Below, piece after piece: positions 59,660-64,000 of a stretch of 64,000 bases of DNA (position 1 is its first letter; the number at the start of each line of letters is the position of its first letter). Below the pieces are notes generated by a model that saw only the letters and a program-made list of their open reading frames with translations, made no database searches and was not told where the DNA came from. Source of the DNA: Paraglaciecola chathamensis S18K6 (GTDB taxonomy: Bacteria > Pseudomonadota > Gammaproteobacteria > Enterobacterales > Alteromonadaceae). The position numbers were made by a program, and so were the translations under genes. The stretch spans positions 1-64,000 of the forward strand of contig BAEM01000019.1 of NCBI GenBank assembly GCA_000314955.1, in the 5' to 3' direction.

Positions 59660-61171
59660 TTAGACGCAGGTGAGGTGCCAACCCATTTTGTGCTGTTGCC
59701 ACTTTTCATTCGCCAGCTCTGCATCTATGAGTGGATGAGCTTTAAGCCAACCCTCGGGGAAAATAAGGTGCCATTCGTCTTCCTTAACTTCTAATTTAAG
59801 CTCAGGTAACAAGTTGTCTTTGCGCCGTATCGACAAAATACACGCCAAGCGTAACACTCTCACTAGACTACGCATGATACCGCGAGTTTCATTGTGGTTT
59901 TGTTCGAACACTTCAGGGGAGATTTGCTGACGGTGATTCAGCACCAGTGTTTTTATCCCATCACGCTGTAAATTGGTGTACCCCACCATAGGCACATGCC
60001 CTAAAATATAAGCACCGTGTTTATGATGTAATTTGTATTCGATGTGTAAGCCCGTTTCGTGCAACATAGCTGCCGCTACCAGCATGGCTTCACCATCTAT
60101 ACCGTCAACGTCGGTTTGTTCACTAAGCTGCTTAAACAGCGTTAAGGCAACATTAGTAACCCGCTCAGCTTGCTCTGAATCGATATGAAAATGTTTTATA
60201 TGCTGCTGAATTGTCTGCATACGGCGATCATTCTGCTGTATGTTTTCCAGCATGCCGTAGATAAGTCCTTCACGAAGTGCGCCCCCTGATATTTGCATAT
60301 CACGAATAGTCAGCGACTCAAATAAAGCAATAAGAATAGCCAGTCCGCTGGGGAAAATAACCCGTCTGGACTCTTCTAAGCCGTCAATGATCAAGTTATC
60401 CAAAGTGGCACAATCAATACATTGTTGACGCAAGTTGTATAGGTAATCCAGTCGAATGGCATCGCTGATCCCTTGAGCGACCAGAATCTCCGTGATGGCC
60501 TGAGGTGTGCCAGATGCGCCTAGGCATTGCTGCCAGTCAAAACAGACAAACTTATCGGCAACAGCATCAACCATGGCTTTTGCTGCCCCCACTGCGGCGG
60601 CAAAGTTTTCTTTGCTCAGCACATCACCCACAAAGTAACGCTCTTTAAACGTCACGCAGCCCATATTGAGGCTAACAAGGTGAATAGGGGTCATATCGTT
60701 ACCGATTATGATTTCTGTGCTGGCACCACCGATATCGATAACCAAAGAATTGCCTTGATTAGCGGATGTATATGCCACCCCTAAATAAATTTGCCGAGCT
60801 TCCTCTTCACCACTAATAACGCTTAGTTCATGATCAAGAATTTGTTGGGCTTTTTGGGTAAACACAGCGGCGTTTTTGGCAAGACGCAAGGTAGCAGTTG
60901 CTACCACACGAATATTGTCTCGTGGAATATCTTGCAGTCTTTCAGCAAAGGTTTCGAGGCAGCGCCAGCCGCGCTCTAAACTTTCATCGTCAAGCATCAT
61001 GTTTTCATCTAGCCCTGCAGCTAAACGGACTTTCTGCTTCACTTTACCAATGATTTGTACACTACCCGCTACCACGCGAACGATCACCAGGTGAAAACTA
61101 TTTGAACCTAAATCAACGGCTGCATATAGCTCTTCAGGGTGATTTTGCGGTAAACGGGTAGATGTAATCAT
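59660..61171 (-). CDS. ppx: exopolyphosphatase / guanosine pentaphosphatase family
   Basis: This 503-residue ASKHA-fold enzyme hydrolyses polyphosphate or pppGpp. The phosphate-1 motif is [16 protein letters not shown], followed by [16 protein letters not shown] and [14 protein letters not shown]; the C-terminal half has the HD-like helical domain ([24 protein letters not shown]). The length fits Ppx (about 510) and GppA (about 495) alike; in E. coli it is gppA that neighbours rhlB, so either activity is possible. It overlaps rhlB by 4 bp. Confidence 0.85.
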   Translation of the reverse strand: MITSTRLPQNHPEELYAAVDLGSNSFHLVIVRVVAGSVQIIGKVKQKVRLAAGLDENMMLDDESLERGWRCLETFAERLQDIPRDNIRVVATATLRLAKNAAVFTQKAQQILDHELSVISGEEEARQIYLGVAYTSANQGNSLVIDIGGASTEIIIGNDMTPIHLVSLNMGCVTFKERYFVGDVLSKENFAAAVGAAKAMVDAVADKFVCFDWQQCLGASGTPQAITEILVAQGISDAIRLDYLYNLRQQCIDCATLDNLIIDGLEESRRVIFPSGLAILIALFESLTIRDMQISGGALREGLIYGMLENIQQNDRRMQTIQQHIKHFHIDSEQAERVTNVALTLFKQLSEQTDVDGIDGEAMLVAAAMLHETGLHIEYKLHHKHGAYILGHVPMVGYTNLQRDGIKTLVLNHRQQISPEVFEQNHNETRGIMRSLVRVLRLACILSIRRKDNLLPELKLEVKEDEWHLIFPEGWLKAHPLIDAELANEKWQQHKMGWHLTCV

Positions 61172-62433
61172 GGCTTCCTACGGTTACGCGAGCCTGATGA
61201 GTGACGCTTTTGTGGATTACGGCCGTTCTGCATGCGCTTTTTATGGCGAGGCTTGGGCGGCGTAACATCACGTATCAATGCATCAGCGTGATATTCGGTT
61301 ACCGGAATAGCATGCTCAATGTAAGTTTCGATCGCTGGCAAGTTCAACGCATAACGTTCACAGGCGAAGCTGATAGAGCTACCACTTTGGCCAGCACGAC
61401 CTGTACGACCAATACGGTGAACATAATCTTCAGCATCGTCAGGTAAGTCGTAGTTAAATACGTGACTCACCATAGGAATGTGCAAGCCACGGGCTGCAAC
61501 ATCAGTAGCAACCAGTATATCTAGCTTACCTGAAGTGAAATCTTCGAGAATTTTTAAGCGTTTGTTTTGCGGCACATCACCGCTTAACAGGCCTACTCGA
61601 TGACCGTCAGCTTGTAGCCAATCAGATACCTTCTCGCAGCTGTGCTTAGTATTAGCAAAAACAATGGCTTTATCAGGCCATTCTTCTTCCATTAAGCTAA
61701 GTAACAAGGCCATTTTGTCTTCATCCGAAGGGTAAAATAGCTCTTCTTTAATACGTGTGCCGGTTTTGCGTTCAGGCTCTACTTGCACGTGCGTAGGATT
61801 GTTCATGTGCTCATAAGCGAGCTCTTGTACTCGATAGGACAAGGTTGCCGAGAACAGCATACTTAAACGCTCTGACGGATTAGGCATACGATTAAAAAGA
61901 TAACGAATATCTTTTATGAAGCCCAAATCAAACATGCGATCAGCTTCATCAAGTACTGCTACTTGAATGCCAGCCAACGAAAAGATGTTCTGCTTGTAGT
62001 AGTCAATGATCCTGCCGGTGGTGCCGATAATAATATCTACACCTTCTTCGAGCTTTTCCCGTTGACTTTGATAACCCTCGCCCCCATAAATCAAACCGAG
62101 AGACAAACCAGTGTGTTGACTTAGCAGTTCAGCATCGTTAAAGATCTGAACGGCCAACTCTCTGGTTGGCGCCATGATAATGGCTCTTGGTTGTTTTTTA
62201 GTGGGCTGCGGATTACTTAGCAAGTAGTGAAAAGTTGCCACCAAGAACGCGATAGTTTTACCGGTTCCGGTTTGCGCTTGACCTGCTATGTCATTTCCCT
62301 CTAATAAAGGGGGCAAGCTTAACGCTTGAATAGGCGTGCAGTGACTAAAGTTTGCGGCGGATAACGCCTTAACGACTTGCTCATTAATGGGCAAGTCCGC
62401 GAAATGTGTTTCGGTTAAATGAGTTGTTTGCAT
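61168..62433 (-). CDS. rhlB: ATP-dependent RNA helicase RhlB
   Basis: RhlB unwinds RNA for the RNA degradosome. The 421-residue DEAD-box protein has [45 protein letters not shown] and [10 protein letters not shown], and an Arg/Lys-rich C-terminal tail that binds RNA. It is divergent from trxA, as in E. coli, and its stop overlaps ppx (ATGA). Confidence 0.94.
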   Translation of the reverse strand: MQTTHLTETHFADLPINEQVVKALSAANFSHCTPIQALSLPPLLEGNDIAGQAQTGTGKTIAFLVATFHYLLSNPQPTKKQPRAIIMAPTRELAVQIFNDAELLSQHTGLSLGLIYGGEGYQSQREKLEEGVDIIIGTTGRIIDYYKQNIFSLAGIQVAVLDEADRMFDLGFIKDIRYLFNRMPNPSERLSMLFSATLSYRVQELAYEHMNNPTHVQVEPERKTGTRIKEELFYPSDEDKMALLLSLMEEEWPDKAIVFANTKHSCEKVSDWLQADGHRVGLLSGDVPQNKRLKILEDFTSGKLDILVATDVAARGLHIPMVSHVFNYDLPDDAEDYVHRIGRTGRAGQSGSSISFACERYALNLPAIETYIEHAIPVTEYHADALIRDVTPPKPRHKKRMQNGRNPQKRHSSGSRNRRKP

Positions 62434-62534
62434 AGCTTATAGCTTATCAGTGCTTGCATTAAAAAACAGTTTCTATATAACAATCACGATCACGCTGAAT
62501 TATATCGGCGCTAGAATTAATGACGGAGAAAAGA

Positions 62535-62861
62535 ATGAGCGACAAAATTATCCAGTTATCGGACGATAGTTTCGAGGCAGATGTTATCAATGCTACTGGT
62601 CCTGTACTAGTTGACTTCTGGGCGGAATGGTGCGGTCCGTGTAAGATGATTGCGCCAATTTTGCATGAAATTGCTGACGAATTCGACGGCAAGTTAACAG
62701 TTGGCAAGCTGAATGTCGATGAAAATAACGAAACACCACCTAAGTATGGTATTCGTGGCATCCCTACTTTGCTTTTATTTAAAGGCGGAAATGTAGCTGC
62801 AACTAAAGTAGGCGCACTATCTAAAAGCCAATTAGAAGAGTTTTTGAACGAAAACATTTAA
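62535..62861 (+). CDS. trxA: thioredoxin 1
   Basis: This is the general cytoplasmic disulfide reductant. The protein is 108 residues from ATG 62535, which has GGAGAAAA upstream; an ATG at 62520 would only add five residues. The active site is [13 protein letters not shown], with the conserved Asp in VDFWA and the cis-Pro in RGIPTLLLF. It is followed by a strong terminator and then rho, the usual trxA-rho order. Confidence 0.97.
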   Translation: MSDKIIQLSDDSFEADVINATGPVLVDFWAEWCGPCKMIAPILHEIADEFDGKLTVGKLNVDENNETPPKYGIRGIPTLLLFKGGNVAATKVGALSKSQLEEFLNENI

Positions 62862-62878
62862 TTGCGAATAATGAAATT

Positions 62879-62904
62879 AAGCCCGAATAAATCGGGCTTT
62901 TTTA
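62879..62904 (+). terminator. trxA terminator
   Basis: AAGCCCGA/TCGGGCTT with an ATAAA loop is followed by a T-run, 17 bp after the trxA stop, and separates trxA from rho. Confidence 0.87.
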
Positions 62905-63116
62905 TTTATTGTATACTCTTTGTGCAATCTAATACCCTTTAATACATTATTTTCACTAGACGTACTCTAATTTTGGTGCTAACTTTTCATTGTTCATACC
63001 TGAACAGACCTGTACTTTCGCACCAATCAGAGATTTTTATAAGTAAATACCTTTGAACCATTCAATCAATTTTTGCTGATATGGCAAAACTTTCAAGCAT
63101 GAAAAGACCCACCAAT

Positions 63117-64000
63117 ATGAACCTAACGGAACTCAAGAATAAACCCATCAGTGAGCTGGTTGGACTGGCCGAGAAAATGGGCCTAGAAAACATGGCTCGC
63201 GCTCGTAAGCAAGACATTATATTTTCAATTTTGAAAACCCACGCCAAAAGTGGTGAAGATATTTTCGGCAACGGCGTCCTAGAAATACTTCAAGACGGCT
63301 TTGGTTTCTTGCGTTCTAACGACGCATCATACTTGGCGGGCCCGGATGATATTTATGTATCTCCTAGTCAGATCCGTCGCTTTAACTTACGCACAGGCGA
63401 TACCATTGCAGGTAAAATTCGCCCACCAAAAGACAGCGAGCGCTACTTCGCCCTGTTGAAAATTAGTGAAGTTAACTTCGACCGCCCTGAAAATTCCCGT
63501 AATAAAATTTTATTCGAAAACTTAACGCCATTGCATGCCAATGAGCGTTTAGTGATGGAGCGCGGCAACGGCAGTACTGAAGACATTACTGCACGTGTAC
63601 TTGATTTAGCCTCGCCAATCGGCCGTGGTCAACGTGGACTTATCGTTGCTCCGCCTAAAGCCGGTAAAACCCTTTTACTACAAAACATCGCTCAATCTAT
63701 CGCTGCAAACCATCCAGAATGTTTGCTCATGGTGTTGTTAATTGATGAGCGCCCTGAAGAAGTAACTGAAATGCAGCGCTTAGTACAAGGTGAAGTTGTT
63801 GCTTCTACCTTCGATGAGCCAGCCAGCCGTCACGTACAAGTGGCTGAAATGGTTATTGAAAAGGCCAAGCGCCTAGTTGAGCACAAAAAAGACGTGGTCA
63901 TTCTACTTGATTCAATTACCCGTTTAGCCCGTGCATACAACACCGTTATTCCTTCATCAGGTAAAGTACTTACCGGTGGTGTTGACGCTAACGCATTACA
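63117..64000 (+). CDS. rho: transcription termination factor Rho (5' part, runs off the window)
   Basis: Rho is the hexameric RNA translocase that ends transcription. The first 294 residues are visible: the N-terminal [15 protein letters not shown] helix bundle, the RNA-binding cold-shock-like domain ([20 protein letters not shown]), [12 protein letters not shown] (Walker A), [15 protein letters not shown] and the start of the Q-loop region. The start at 63117 matches E. coli Rho; ATGs in frame at 63081 and 63099 would add 12 or 6 residues and are less likely. The gene continues beyond 64000. Confidence 0.97.
   Translation, partial: MNLTELKNKPISELVGLAEKMGLENMARARKQDIIFSILKTHAKSGEDIFGNGVLEILQDGFGFLRSNDASYLAGPDDIYVSPSQIRRFNLRTGDTIAGKIRPPKDSERYFALLKISEVNFDRPENSRNKILFENLTPLHANERLVMERGNGSTEDITARVLDLASPIGRGQRGLIVAPPKAGKTLLLQNIAQSIAANHPECLLMVLLIDERPEEVTEMQRLVQGEVVASTFDEPASRHVQVAEMVIEKAKRLVEHKKDVVILLDSITRLARAYNTVIPSSGKVLTGGVDANAL

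Noticed and set aside
59436-59663. 75-aa open frame inside the MITE copy (also present at 32054-32284)
   Set aside because: The frame is shared by both full copies, but the five base differences within it change four codons and all four are amino-acid changes, with none silent. That is the opposite of coding constraint. The frame exists because the hairpin sequence happens to lack stops.
63081-63116. In-frame ATGs upstream of rho (63081, 63099)
   Set aside because: They would add 12 or 6 residues absent from E. coli Rho, and neither has a good ribosome site.

Overview
The window looks like chromosome from a marine gammaproteobacterium of the Alteromonadales, most like Paraglaciecola or Alteromonas. 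That placement is an inference from gene content and order: ubiE-ubiJ-ubiB-tatABC-tatD-hemB, rhlB-ppx divergent from trxA-rho, priA-ftsN-hslVU, NagB-II/NagA/NagP-type amino-sugar genes and a type III glutamine synthetase. No rRNA, tRNA, CRISPR array, complete insertion sequence or intact prophage was seen.

Layout. (1) 0-12.7 kb is a peptidoglycan-salvage island. A six-gene leftward operon encodes a DUF819 membrane protein, an SH3-NlpC/P60 peptidase, a sodium:solute symporter, a BadF-type amino-sugar kinase, MurQ etherase and a NamZ-type exo-N-acetylmuramidase lipoprotein. A rightward operon encodes NagB-II, NagA and NagP, followed by a convergent LD-carboxypeptidase. Together they give a complete PTS-free route from cell-wall fragments through MurNAc, MurNAc-6P, GlcNAc-6P and GlcN-6P to fructose-6P. 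(2) 12.9-18.3 kb holds signalling genes: a sigma54-type promoter before a REC-GGDEF protein and an overlapping 73-aa stand-alone H-box protein, YbiT, a DUF6436 protein, and a His-rich membrane chemoreceptor with a near-consensus sigma28 promoter. (3) 18.3-21.5 kb holds a FAD oxidoreductase/DUF2855 pair divergent from a TetR gene, with two palindromic operators between them. (4) 21.6-28.6 kb is housekeeping: malic enzyme, rpmE, priA, ftsN, and hslVU behind a sigma32-type promoter and a 5'UTR hairpin.

(5) 28.7-37.2 kb is more accessory. It has a serine hydrolase, a repeat-rich gap with two copies of a 96-bp element, a PA2778/PA2779-like pair, a 265-bp MITE-like element, a Rap1a/Tai-like secreted protein behind nhaA/nhaR, and a phage-type lysis pair (frameshifted muramidase plus 3TM holin). 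(6) 37.4-49.3 kb: glnN with NtrC and sigma54-like sites, a minimal 48-bp MITE remnant, an unlinked secDF pair, a DUF155/RMD1 protein, gor, prlC and a Tag-like glycosylase. (7) 49.5-64 kb: the ubi-tat-hemB run with two lineage-specific insertions, a 7TMR-DISM GGDEF protein, a second full MITE copy, ppx, rhlB, trxA and the 5' part of rho, which runs off the window.

The most interesting items are the PTS-free MurNAc/muropeptide catabolic island, the stand-alone H-box protein translationally coupled to a response-regulator diguanylate cyclase, the His-rich chemoreceptor, the isolated broken lysis cassette and the MITE family seen in full and collapsed forms. All family names come from reading motifs by eye; no database search was run.
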